Part shown: piece after piece, positions 1 to 6,303 of the stretch
Numbering within the stretch: the stretch's first letter is position 1
How the letters are laid out: every line of letters starts with the position of its first letter
Assembly: GCA_023391955.1 (NCBI GenBank)
Contig: JAEWAA010000134.1
Location: forward strand, 1 to 8,761
DNA: 8,761 nucleotides
DNA from: Bacillota bacterium
GTDB lineage: Bacteria > Bacillota > Bacilli > Paenibacillales > NBRC-103111
Direction: 5' to 3'
Made by a program: the position numbers and the translations under genes
Notes under the pieces: model-generated
The model's input: only the letters and a program-made list of their open reading frames with translations
Databases searched by the model: none
Told to the model about the DNA's origin: nothing

Positions 1-398
1 TTTCGGATCAGCCAGGTATATGCCCAGCGCCACAGCGTCATAAACAGCAGCACAAAAAAGAAAGCGACCAGCCCGAAAGTCCAGCCTGGAGATTTGTCCG
101 CAGCCAGCCAACGAAGCAGCAAGGCCGCAGGTACGGCAATCACGGCGTTCACAAGGGTGTAGCCGAAGGCCTGGAGCATGGTGGAGTATGCTTTGCTGCG
201 GTAAGCCCCTGTCAAGAGCCCTGCCAGAATCCAGGCTACGATAAAGGGCAGGGTAATCAGCCAAATTTCCGCAAAGCCGGAATCCATCTGGTGCTCCATG
301 GTGCCGAAGAAGGTAAACAAAAGCAGCGCCAGTATATCTCCCACACCCAACAGCAAGGCACCGAAGATGAAATACTGGTTTTCAAAACGTTTCGTCAT
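1..398 (-). CDS. DUF3054-like small integral membrane protein (3' end cut off by window)
   Basis: A partial gene: 132 codons are visible and the C-terminus lies outside the window. The protein is very hydrophobic, with about four membrane segments near residues 9-31, 44-65, 78-98 and 107-130. An early GDILALLLF stretch in helix 1 and a W/P-rich second helix resemble the DUF3054 family of small (about 120-135 residue) membrane proteins of unknown function, so little is probably missing. That family call is from memory of the pattern, not a search. The ATG start at 398-396 is supported by AGGAGA on the minus strand at 413-408, nine bases upstream, and by a promoter at 441-468. The gene follows the MMPL exporter in the same direction but has its own promoter, so it need not be functionally linked to it. 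No enzymatic role can be inferred. Confidence 0.75.
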   Translation of the reverse strand, partial: MTKRFENQYFIFGALLLGVGDILALLLFTFFGTMEHQMDSGFAEIWLITLPFIVAWILAGLLTGAYRSKAYSTMLQAFGYTLVNAVIAVPAALLLRWLAADKSPGWTFGLVAFFFVLLFMTLWRWAYTWLIR

Positions 399-440
399 GG
401 TTCTCTGTCTCCTACGCGTTATTGCAACTCACTTCGAACC

Positions 441-468
441 ATTATACCATAAATTGCGCCGGGTCCAA
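441..468 (-). promoter_or_regulatory. Sigma-A-type promoter with extended -10 for the DUF3054-like gene
   Basis: On the minus strand, TTGGAC (468-463) and TATAAT (446-441) are separated by 16 bp. The -10 is preceded by TGG, an extended -10 (TGn) element. Predicted transcription start is near 434, about 36 bases before the ATG at 398. The perfect -10 plus TGn makes this a credible vegetative promoter, even though the -35 has one mismatch and the spacer is one base short. Confidence 0.72.
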
Positions 469-470
469 TA

Positions 471-498
471 CCTTCGATCAGAGCACTTTCTGCGAAGG
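471..498 (-). other. Hairpin between the MMPL stop and the next promoter
   Basis: Arms CCTTCG (471-476) and CGAAGG (493-498) enclose a nested CAGA/TCTG pair (479-482 and 489-492). Together they form a roughly 10-bp stem with a 2-nt bulge and a 6-nt loop. No U tract follows on the minus strand, so it is not a standard intrinsic terminator. It ends 2 bp from the -35 hexamer of the next gene. It could be a weak or factor-dependent terminator for the MMPL transcript, or a protein-binding site; the sequence does not decide. Confidence 0.4.
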
Positions 499-512
499 AG
501 ACGCTGTCCGGT

Positions 513-3500
513 TTATTTGCGTTTGGGCATAAACGGCCACCAGTTGCCCCGGCCGAAGAGCTTCACCATAACGGGCACCACAAATTGCAGGAACAAGAGC
601 GCGTACAGGAACAAACCGGCCAACACCACAGTGGCGATCTGCAAAAGCGACATTACACCGGACGGATACATGGCGGCGAAGGTGCCGGCCAAAATGATCA
701 CGGCGGACACGATGACGGTACCCATCTTTTTCATGGCGGTGAGGATAGCGGCTTCGGCTGTTTGATCATCCTTATGCTCATTGAACCGGTCCATCAGGAA
801 GATGCTGTAATCCACGCCCAGCGCCATCAGCATTACAAATCCGAAGAAGGGGATGGCCCAGCTTGTGCCCGTATGGCCCAGAATGCGGACGAAGATCAGC
901 TCGTTTACCGCCAGGGACGAGAAGTAGCAGACCGCCAGGGAGCCGATCAGGTAGATGGGCATCACCAGGGAACGCAGCAGGATGATAAGTACCAGTGTGA
1001 TCCCGATCAGCATCAGCAGTACGGTGCGTTTGTAGTCGGAGCTGGACATGTTGTCCAGGTCATGATACACCGAGGTGACGCCGCTTATGCCGATTTGGCT
1101 GCCTTCCAGGGCAGTACCCTGAATGGCTTTTTCCGCTGCCTCCCGGATGCCGTCAATCGAGCCCATAGCCTCCGCCTCATAGGGATTGGTAGCCAGCATC
1201 AGCTCGAAGCTGGCAAGCTTCTTGTCCGGAGACAGGTAGGTGGCCAGCACCTGCTGGAATTGCGGGTTCTGCGCCGCTTCCTTGGGGAAGAACCAGCCGG
1301 AGGTTTCCTTGTCCTGGGCGGCGGCCAGCTCGTTTAAGTAAGCCTGTGCCGCGGCAAGGCCGGTTTGAACCTGGCCGATGCCGCCGGCGCTTTGGTCCAG
1401 GCCGCTGACCAGCTGCTGCAGCTGTCCGCCAACGGAGGAGAAGCCGTTGGCCAGTTCACCCTGGCCTTGGGCCAGCTGGGTCAGCCCTGCCTGGATGGCG
1501 GGCAGGTTAGCCACGGCCTGGTTTTGGCCGTTGGCGGCGGCAGTCAGCCCGGCTTCCAGGCTGGTGGCCCCTTGGCCCACCTGCTTGATGCCGCCGGCGA
1601 CACCGGATTGGCCGGCCACAAGCTGGGACAGACCGGCATTGGCCGATACCAGGCCGGTCTGGACATTGCTGAGCTGGGCGGTAAGCTGGCCCAGCCCGGC
1701 TTCCAACTCGCCGATTCCCTTGGCGGTCTGGGCTACGGTTTGGCGGACGGCGATGAAGTCACTGTCCTCGGCCAGTCCGGGGAATTTGCCGTCCAGCGCG
1801 GCAAACCGGGCTTCCAGCGAAGCCAGCGCAGCGGCGGAGTCCTTCAGCCCGGCCTGCACGGCATTATACATGCCGGTGAGCTGGCCCAGCCCGTTTTTGG
1901 CGGCCTCGTAGCCGCTCAGCAGCTGATTGCCGCTGTCGGCCAGCTGTTGGGCGCTTTTCTCCAAGGCGGCGATGCCGTTGGCCAAATCCCCGGCGCCCGT
2001 TGCACCGCTGCGGACGCCCTGCTCAATGCGGGTGAGGCCGGCTTGCAGCTCCTCCACGCCGTTTTTCAGCTTGCCTGTGCCATCAACCAGTTGGTTGATG
2101 CCGTCTGTAGCCTGCGCCATCTGGGGGGCGGAGCCGCTTAAGGACTTGGAGGCTTCGGCCAGCCCGTTCTTGATGGTTTCCAGCCCTGCGCTGCCTTGGC
2201 CCAGGCCGTCGCTGACGGTTTTGGCCTGGCTGGCTACGGCGAATTCAGGCATCTCCTCCCCAAGCGGACGGGTGAGGCTGCGCACCTTGGCTACACCGGG
2301 AGCACGGAGCAGCTCACGGGAGACCTTTTCCATAACGCCGAAGGCTTCCTCATTATCCAGCGTTTTGTCGCTCTCCAGCACCACCTTGGTGGTCATGGCT
2401 TCACCGGGACCGAAGCTGTCGGCCACCAGATTGAAGCCCTTCACGGAATCGTAGTTTTCGCCGATTTCATTCAATGAATTGAAGGAAAGGGTGCCCTTAT
2501 AGCTGAGCAGAAGGGGCACAACAATAACTGCGGCCAACAGCAGCGCAGCCCAGGGCTTGCGCAGGGAGAAGCTTCCCGTAGCCGCCCACATGCGGCTTTC
2601 CTGATGCTCGCTGGACCGTTTGGAGGGCCAGAACAGCCGTCCGCCCAAGAGCGCCATGAAGAACGGCACGATGGTGAACAGAGCCGCCAGCAGCACGGCG
2701 ACACCAATGGCTACGGCCGTGGCGGATTGGTACAGCTTGAAGCTGGCCAGACCGATGGTGGAGAAACCCACCAAAGCGGCCAAGCCGCTGAAAATGACGG
2801 TCCGTCCCGCAGTGGAATAGGTTTTGATAATGGCTTCCTGGACCTGCCCGGGGTTATGGGCCAGCTCCTCCTTAAACCGGCTGAGCAGAAGAATGCAGTA
2901 GTCCGTACCAATCCCGAACAGCACGGCCACCAAGAAAATTTGTGTAAAGTTGGAAATGGGGAAATTCAGCTGATCCACCAGGAAAGCAACGATGGACTGG
3001 CTGGCCAGATATGTAATGCCTACGGTCATCAAGGGGATCAGAGGGGCAACCACCGAGCGGAATACCAGCACCAGCACGATCAGGATGAAAAAAACAGTGA
3101 TCAGCTCCGTACGCTGCAGCCCTTTTTCCGAGCTGATGACGACATCCTCGTCAATAAGATGCTGGCCGGTCAGATAATGCTCCACCGGCAGTTTTTCCAT
3201 GGGCTTTTGCAACGCCTCACGAATCTCTGCGGTGTCCCGGCCGTTCTGCTTCACATTCACCATGGCGATCATGGTTTTGTTGTCCTTGGCCGCCATCTGG
3301 GACTCCAGCTCCTTGCTGTCGAAGGCGGACATCACGCCGGTGATGCCCAGGCTTTGGGCGGAGGACTTCAGCTGGCCCAGCGTGGCGCTGATGGCTTCCT
3401 TGTCAGAGGCCGTCAAGCCGGCAGCATTATGGAACACCGCGATAATAGACAGCTCGTCGGGATCCTTGGTCTGATGGCGCTCCTGCATTTCGGCGGCCAA

Positions 3501-3644
3501 TACAGAAGGATAACCCTCGGGAAGGGCGATCCCGCCTTTTTCCCGGACGAGATTAGCCATGCTGGGAGCTGTCATCAATAGCGCCACAAGGCCGCCGATC
3601 CAGATGGCCATAATGAGCCAACGGCTTTTCAAAATCATCTTCAT
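513..3644 (-). CDS. MMPL/RND-superfamily membrane exporter with large coiled-coil insertion
   Basis: A 1043-residue inner-membrane transporter of the MMPL family (PF03176, YdfJ-like), probably a proton-driven exporter of lipids or hydrophobic compounds; the substrate is unknown. It has the duplicated RND plan. Helix 1 (9-27), an extracytoplasmic loop and helices 2-6 (about 180-335) form the first half. Helix 7 (365-381), a very long loop and helices 8-12 (about 873-1030) form the second. Paired Asp-Tyr residues in helix 4 (GTDY, D248-Y249) and helix 10 (GVDY, D945-Y946) match the proton-relay pairs of MmpL proteins. Residues about 475-775 are a Gly/Leu/Gln/Ala-rich periodic stretch of repeated GL..L..G units, predicted coiled coil, like that in YhgE/Pip-type proteins. 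The ATG overlaps the MarR stop (ATGA, 3641-3644), and GGAGGAGA at 3658-3651 serves as its ribosome site, so the two are translationally coupled and the exporter is likely under MarR control. Confidence 0.95.
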   Translation of the reverse strand: MKMILKSRWLIMAIWIGGLVALLMTAPSMANLVREKGGIALPEGYPSVLAAEMQERHQTKDPDELSIIAVFHNAAGLTASDKEAISATLGQLKSSAQSLGITGVMSAFDSKELESQMAAKDNKTMIAMVNVKQNGRDTAEIREALQKPMEKLPVEHYLTGQHLIDEDVVISSEKGLQRTELITVFFILIVLVLVFRSVVAPLIPLMTVGITYLASQSIVAFLVDQLNFPISNFTQIFLVAVLFGIGTDYCILLLSRFKEELAHNPGQVQEAIIKTYSTAGRTVIFSGLAALVGFSTIGLASFKLYQSATAVAIGVAVLLAALFTIVPFFMALLGGRLFWPSKRSSEHQESRMWAATGSFSLRKPWAALLLAAVIVVPLLLSYKGTLSFNSLNEIGENYDSVKGFNLVADSFGPGEAMTTKVVLESDKTLDNEEAFGVMEKVSRELLRAPGVAKVRSLTRPLGEEMPEFAVASQAKTVSDGLGQGSAGLETIKNGLAEASKSLSGSAPQMAQATDGINQLVDGTGKLKNGVEELQAGLTRIEQGVRSGATGAGDLANGIAALEKSAQQLADSGNQLLSGYEAAKNGLGQLTGMYNAVQAGLKDSAAALASLEARFAALDGKFPGLAEDSDFIAVRQTVAQTAKGIGELEAGLGQLTAQLSNVQTGLVSANAGLSQLVAGQSGVAGGIKQVGQGATSLEAGLTAAANGQNQAVANLPAIQAGLTQLAQGQGELANGFSSVGGQLQQLVSGLDQSAGGIGQVQTGLAAAQAYLNELAAAQDKETSGWFFPKEAAQNPQFQQVLATYLSPDKKLASFELMLATNPYEAEAMGSIDGIREAAEKAIQGTALEGSQIGISGVTSVYHDLDNMSSSDYKRTVLLMLIGITLVLIILLRSLVMPIYLIGSLAVCYFSSLAVNELIFVRILGHTGTSWAIPFFGFVMLMALGVDYSIFLMDRFNEHKDDQTAEAAILTAMKKMGTVIVSAVIILAGTFAAMYPSGVMSLLQIATVVLAGLFLYALLFLQFVVPVMVKLFGRGNWWPFMPKRK

Positions 3645-4096
3645 GGGTGTTCTCCTCCATTGTTTAGGGAAATAATGTTGCCGATTTTTTCGTATATCCC
3701 GATAAAGGCCTCCGCTTCCTCCTCCTCCAGCTGCTGTAGATAGAATTCCACAAACTGCCGGATTTTTTCCTGAGTGGCGTGATAAACCGTTTGGCCGGCC
3801 TCTGTGGTTTGAAGATGCACCACACGCCGGTCCACTTCATCGCGGATGCGGGTCACATAGCCTTTGGTAACCAGCCGGTCGACCATAGCGGTGACCGCGC
3901 TCCGGTTGACCCCGCAGGCATCGGCCAGACGGGAAGCCGGACAAGGACCGTGCTTGGACAGGAAACGCACCGCAAAATACTGTTCCATGGTCATTTCCTG
4001 CACCAGCTCCGCCACAATGGAGGCAATCATCCGGGTGGCAAAAAGATATACATCCTCGTACCGTGAAATCAGAGCATCAAGTTTTTTGGACTCCAT
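3641..4096 (-). CDS. MarR-family transcriptional regulator
   Basis: A 151-residue winged-helix regulator of normal MarR length, acting as a cytoplasmic dimer. Helices flank a DNA-binding core. The recognition helix region is about 55-75 (SRLADACGVNRSAVTAMVDRL), and the wing contains the family's D-x-R-R type signature (DEVDRR, residues 86-91, then VVHLQTTEAG). A C-terminal helical dimerisation arm has a Glu-rich turn (LEEEEAEAF, 123-131). The ATG at 4096 has AGGAGG at 4109-4104, seven bases away. The gene overlaps the MMPL exporter by 4 bp, the standard arrangement of a local repressor with the pump it controls. A 13-bp palindrome at the predicted transcription start suggests autorepression relieved by a ligand, perhaps a pump substrate. 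The only cysteines are C52 and C61; thiol sensing cannot be judged from sequence. The family call is secure, the ligand unknown. Confidence 0.95.
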   Translation of the reverse strand: MESKKLDALISRYEDVYLFATRMIASIVAELVQEMTMEQYFAVRFLSKHGPCPASRLADACGVNRSAVTAMVDRLVTKGYVTRIRDEVDRRVVHLQTTEAGQTVYHATQEKIRQFVEFYLQQLEEEEAEAFIGIYEKIGNIISLNNGGEHP

Positions 4097-4118
4097 AAGT
4101 TAACCTCCTAACACTCCC

Positions 4119-4128
4119 GACTTGAGTC
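4119..4128 (-). promoter_or_regulatory. Small inverted repeat in the marR leader (possible second operator)
   Basis: GACT-TG-AGTC on the plus strand is a 4-2-4 inverted repeat inside the predicted 5' leader of the MarR-exporter transcript, about 10 bp before the AGGAGG site. Its CAAGT core on the minus strand also occurs at the edge of the main palindrome. It may be a weak second MarR site, but is short enough to be chance. Confidence 0.25.
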
Positions 4129-4162
4129 AGCCTCATTCGGGCTTGACCATTTAATTCAACAT

Positions 4163-4175
4163 GTGAACTATTCAC
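4163..4175. promoter_or_regulatory. Candidate MarR operator palindrome
   Basis: GTGAA-CTA-TTCAC is a perfect 5-3-5 inverted repeat. It begins at about +1 of the transcript predicted from the promoter at 4183-4212. A repressor bound here would block RNA polymerase, as is common for autoregulated MarR proteins. That it is the site for the adjacent regulator is inferred from position and symmetry. Confidence 0.6.
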
Positions 4176-4182
4176 TTGGGTA

Positions 4183-4212
4183 ATTATAAAAAAATGGCCA
4201 CGCTGCTGTCAA
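4183..4212 (-). promoter_or_regulatory. Consensus sigma-A-type promoter for the MarR-MMPL operon
   Basis: On the minus strand, a perfect TTGACA (4212-4207) and a perfect TATAAT (4188-4183) are separated by 18 bp, with a T run just upstream of the -10. Predicted start is near 4176, giving a leader of about 80 bases before the regulator's ATG. Such a strong core promoter normally requires repression, which fits the palindrome immediately downstream. Confidence 0.85.
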
Positions 4213-4533
4213 CCGGAATCATTAAGGCAAGGGGATGTGCGCAGGGAATGGACAAAGCCGCACAATTGTCCGTCGGAAAGTGGACATTGTCAGATAGGCG
4301 GAGGTGGAAGTAGGTGTTTCTATATGTTGCGGTAATAGTGAGTTTTTGTTCTATATGTTGTGTTTCGTGGCAGCGGAAGCCCCGGGCATTCACTATTTCT
4401 GAATGTCCACCTTATGAAAGACAAATTACGATAAATGTCCATATCCAGTAAACATCCGAGAAACTTCCTCTTATATAGCTGGCACTTCGGTCTCTGATTT
4501 CTTATTGTGGCAAAAATAGCTGGTTTTCTCTCT
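4213..4533. other. Gene-free intergenic stretch between the GNAT terminator and the marR promoter
   Basis: About 320 bp with no ORF I can support and visibly lower GC than its neighbours. It contains several copies of TGGACA/TGTCCA: GGACAA and TTGTCC at 4250-4255 and 4266-4271, TGGACATT at 4281-4288, and AATGTCCA at 4402-4409 and 4434-4441. It also holds the MITE-like block at 4280-4410, and ATAGCTGG twice (4475-4482 and 4516-4523). No tRNA, known riboswitch or convincing outward promoter was seen apart from the marR promoter at its left edge. Confidence 0.6.
4280..4410. repeat. MITE-like block with terminal inverted repeats
   Basis: The block starts with GTGGACATT (4280-4288) and ends with the exact reverse complement AATGTCCAC (4402-4410). 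Similarity continues inward through CAGA on both sides if a 2-nt gap is allowed. Inside are two copies of TTCTATATGTTG (4318-4329 and 4349-4360) and an inverted pair AATAGTGA / TCACTATT (4334-4341 and 4390-4397). There is no coding capacity and no obvious target-site duplication. A non-autonomous or dispersed intergenic repeat is the best guess. A structured regulatory region is the alternative. Confidence 0.4.
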
Positions 4534-4572
4534 AAAAACGAAAAAAAACAAGCCCGCCTAATCGGTGGGCCG
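4534..4572 (-). terminator. Intrinsic terminator after the GNAT gene
   Basis: Read on the minus strand, the 7-bp stem GCCCACC (4570-4564) / GGCGGGC (4558-4552) has a 5-nt loop and one G-U pair. It is followed by TTG and an uninterrupted run of eight T (4548-4541), then more T. It lies about 54 bases past the GNAT stop and closes the HxlR-AI-2E-GNAT unit. In the plus direction the downstream sequence (CGTTTATTGT) is a poorer U tract, so minus-strand action is favoured. Confidence 0.88.
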
Positions 4573-4624
4573 TTTATTGTATGTGTGGAGGTATCAATCT
4601 TGGCAGCAGTTTATTCGGGCGCTG

Positions 4625-5092
4625 TCAGCAGGTGCGGCTGGAGTCGGAGGAACAGCAGGTGTCTGCCTGGTCGGCTCCAATGTCTTGGGAATAGAGCAGG
4701 ATATTGCCGCGTCTGAGCCAGCCTTGCCCGCTCCAGAACGACTGCCCCAGCTCATTATCATCCAGCACCATGATGTGGCACTTCATGATGCTTTGGCTGC
4801 CCAATGCCTCCAGAGCTGCTTGGACCAGCTGTCTGCCGGTTCCCTGCCCGCGGCAGGCGGCACTGACAGCCAGGTGATAAAGGAAGCCGCGGCGTCCGTC
4901 ATGGCCGGCCAGCACGGTGCCCTGGACACCGCCGGCATGGTCCTCCGCCACAAAGCTTAAGCCAGGATTCCGCTCCAGGAACCGGCGGATATTGTCCTCG
5001 CTGTCGGAGGCGCTTAGTCCCATGCCGGGCGTACGGCTCCATAAGTCATACGCCGGATGGTAGTCCTCCATAAGGAAGGGGCGGATTTTCAT
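4625..5092 (-). CDS. GNAT-family N-acetyltransferase, YpeA-like
   Basis: A 155-residue single-domain cytoplasmic acetyltransferase that would transfer acetyl from acetyl-CoA to an unknown amine. It opens with the typical beta-1 IRPF..EDY. The acetyl-CoA pyrophosphate-binding motif A is clear: LAVSAACRGQGTG (74-86), with the R/Q-x-x-G-x-G loop at 81-86. Before it, GTVLAGHDGRRGFLYHLAV (58-76) closely resembles the YpeA-type subgroup, as do RFLERNPG near 37-44 and DDNELGQSFW (111-120). The last 15 residues form an odd hydrophilic Cys/Ser-rich tail (CCSSDSS) not expected in the fold. The ATG at 5092 has AGGAG at 5105-5101, eight bases away. It follows the AI-2E gene by 35 bases and is probably cotranscribed. 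Substrate cannot be predicted. Confidence 0.92.
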   Translation of the reverse strand: MKIRPFLMEDYHPAYDLWSRTPGMGLSASDSEDNIRRFLERNPGLSFVAEDHAGGVQGTVLAGHDGRRGFLYHLAVSAACRGQGTGRQLVQAALEALGSQSIMKCHIMVLDDNELGQSFWSGQGWLRRGNILLYSQDIGADQADTCCSSDSSRTC

Positions 5093-5127
5093 AGCTGCGG
5101 CTCCTTTTTGGTCATGATGATCGATGG

Positions 5128-6228
5128 TTAATCAATGTATTCCGGCTGATACTCATCCTCCGGCTTGCGGATCCAGCGCTTCAGGTATCCCTGCTCATTC
5201 AAAGCCTTGATGGTGATGATGAGCACCGGCGACAGAATCAATCCCGCTACCCCGAACAGGGAGAGGGAGATAATCATAAACGCTAGCATGGTAAAGGCGG
5301 ACACTCCCAGGGAGTCGCCGGTGATTTTGGGCTCCAGAATCTGTCTGACCAAGAGCACAATGGCGGTGAGGATGGAGATTTTGATCGCCAGGACCGTCTC
5401 GCCGACGATCAGCAGGTAGGCGGTCCAAGGCAGGAAAAAGGTGGATACACCCAAAAGCGGCAGCACGTCGAAGAAGGCGCACAGCAGGGCCACCGAAAAC
5501 GCATTTCCCACATTAAACAAGAGAAGACCGATGAATACCAGCACCCCTGTAATGGACACCAGCTTCAGGGTGGACTTTATGTAGGTCACAATACCACGAA
5601 GCACATTTTCCCGGAGAAAATTAAACGCTACCTTAAAGGTGCCCGGGGTATGCTCCCTGGCCATCCGCTTCCAGGTCTCAATCTCCACACTCAGGAAATA
5701 GGCCAGAATGGTGCCGATGAAGAAGTTCGCCAGAAAGCTGGTGAAGGAGGTGAACTTGCTCATCAGCCATCCCAGGACAATGGTGGTGAAGGAGGAGATA
5801 TATTTGGCCATGGTGGAGACATATTGCACGATCTGGTCCGCCAAGTCGGGAGGCAGATTGTCCCAGCGCTGCTTCAGGTCATTGATATCCTGGTACACCT
5901 GATCCTGGAAGGTGGTGCTGAAGGTGGGAATCAGGCCCTTGATATTGTCCAGCTGGGTAATCAGAATGGCGCTTAGCCCTACAAGAATGGCCAGGATGAT
6001 GATAATGAACAGCAGCAGGGATATGGCGGTTGCCAGCGACTTCTTGACACCCTTCCGGTTCAGGGAGCGGGCCAGCGGCTCAATGGCGGCGAAGATCAGC
6101 AGCGCCCAGAATATGGGGGCACCCAGCTTATACAGATAGCTGAACAGGAGCATAAACAGATACACGGTAAAAATCATTAAGGCAATATCAAATGCCGTTT
6201 TATAGTATTTTTTATAAAAGGACATCAT
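5128..6228 (-). CDS. AI-2E-family transporter (PF01594) membrane protein
   Basis: A polytopic membrane protein of 366 residues from the chosen ATG. The family was named after E. coli TqsA, linked to autoinducer-2 export, but many members move other solutes such as Na+/H+, so quorum sensing should not be assumed. Hydrophobic segments lie near 12-34, 38-53, 66-92, 147-181, 222-250, 258-275, 280-297 and 310-342, with a long hydrophilic amphipathic stretch at about 93-145. Hallmarks are DVLPLLG (254-260), LEPKITGDSLGVSAF (298-312) and GVAGLILSPVL (326-336). The start is set at 6228 because GGGGAGG at 6249-6243 lies 14 bases upstream, a long but workable spacing. ATG 6225 is possible. A TTG at 6264 would add 12 residues but has no ribosome site. 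It sits 75 bases after the HxlR regulator, which may control it. Confidence 0.92.
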   Translation of the reverse strand: MMSFYKKYYKTAFDIALMIFTVYLFMLLFSYLYKLGAPIFWALLIFAAIEPLARSLNRKGVKKSLATAISLLLFIIIILAILVGLSAILITQLDNIKGLIPTFSTTFQDQVYQDINDLKQRWDNLPPDLADQIVQYVSTMAKYISSFTTIVLGWLMSKFTSFTSFLANFFIGTILAYFLSVEIETWKRMAREHTPGTFKVAFNFLRENVLRGIVTYIKSTLKLVSITGVLVFIGLLLFNVGNAFSVALLCAFFDVLPLLGVSTFFLPWTAYLLIVGETVLAIKISILTAIVLLVRQILEPKITGDSLGVSAFTMLAFMIISLSLFGVAGLILSPVLIITIKALNEQGYLKRWIRKPEDEYQPEYID

Positions 6229-6242
6229 GGTCTGGCGAGTTC

Positions 6243-6249
6243 CCTCCCC
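6243..6249 (-). promoter_or_regulatory. Ribosome binding site deciding the AI-2E start
   Basis: GGGGAGG on the minus strand is the only good Shine-Dalgarno match near the start. It lies inside the frame opened by the TTG at 6264, so that TTG cannot use it. The 14-base spacing to ATG 6228 is longer than ideal, which may lower translation. Confidence 0.55.
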
Positions 6250-6285
6250 GGTTAGTTTGGACAAGCTGGCAAACAGGTGTGTTGC

Positions 6286-6295
6286 GGGTTAACCC
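6286..6295. promoter_or_regulatory. Perfect 10-bp palindrome between the HxlR stop and the AI-2E gene
   Basis: GGGTTAACCC lies in the 75-bp gap just after the regulator's stop codon. With no loop it is more likely a protein site than an RNA hairpin, and could be a site for the upstream regulator. It is short, so the assignment is weak. Confidence 0.25.
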
Positions 6296-6303
6296 TCAGC
6301 TGG

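Noticed and set aside
471..498. Calling the hairpin an intrinsic terminator
   Set aside because: No T run follows on either strand, and the bases after it are part of a promoter.
585..3581. Long plus-strand open frames (250, 258 and 325 residues) opposite the MMPL gene
   Set aside because: They mirror the codon bias of the minus-strand gene, give His/Gln/Gly/Asp-rich sequences with no recognisable domain, and have no convincing ribosome sites. The minus-strand protein has full MMPL signatures.
4184..4393. A 69-residue minus-strand frame starting at GTG 4393
   Set aside because: It runs through both hexamers of the marR promoter and across half of the repeat block, has only a weak AGGTGG 12 bases upstream, and resembles no family I know.
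4507..4960. Plus-strand frames of 69 and 131 residues near the GNAT gene
   Set aside because: They cross the GNAT terminator and/or lie antisense to the acetyltransferase, whose motifs are clear.
5128..6228. Quorum-sensing role for the AI-2E-family protein
   Set aside because: The name reflects one E. coli member. No luxS, lsr or other signalling gene is present here, so an autoinducer role is not supported.
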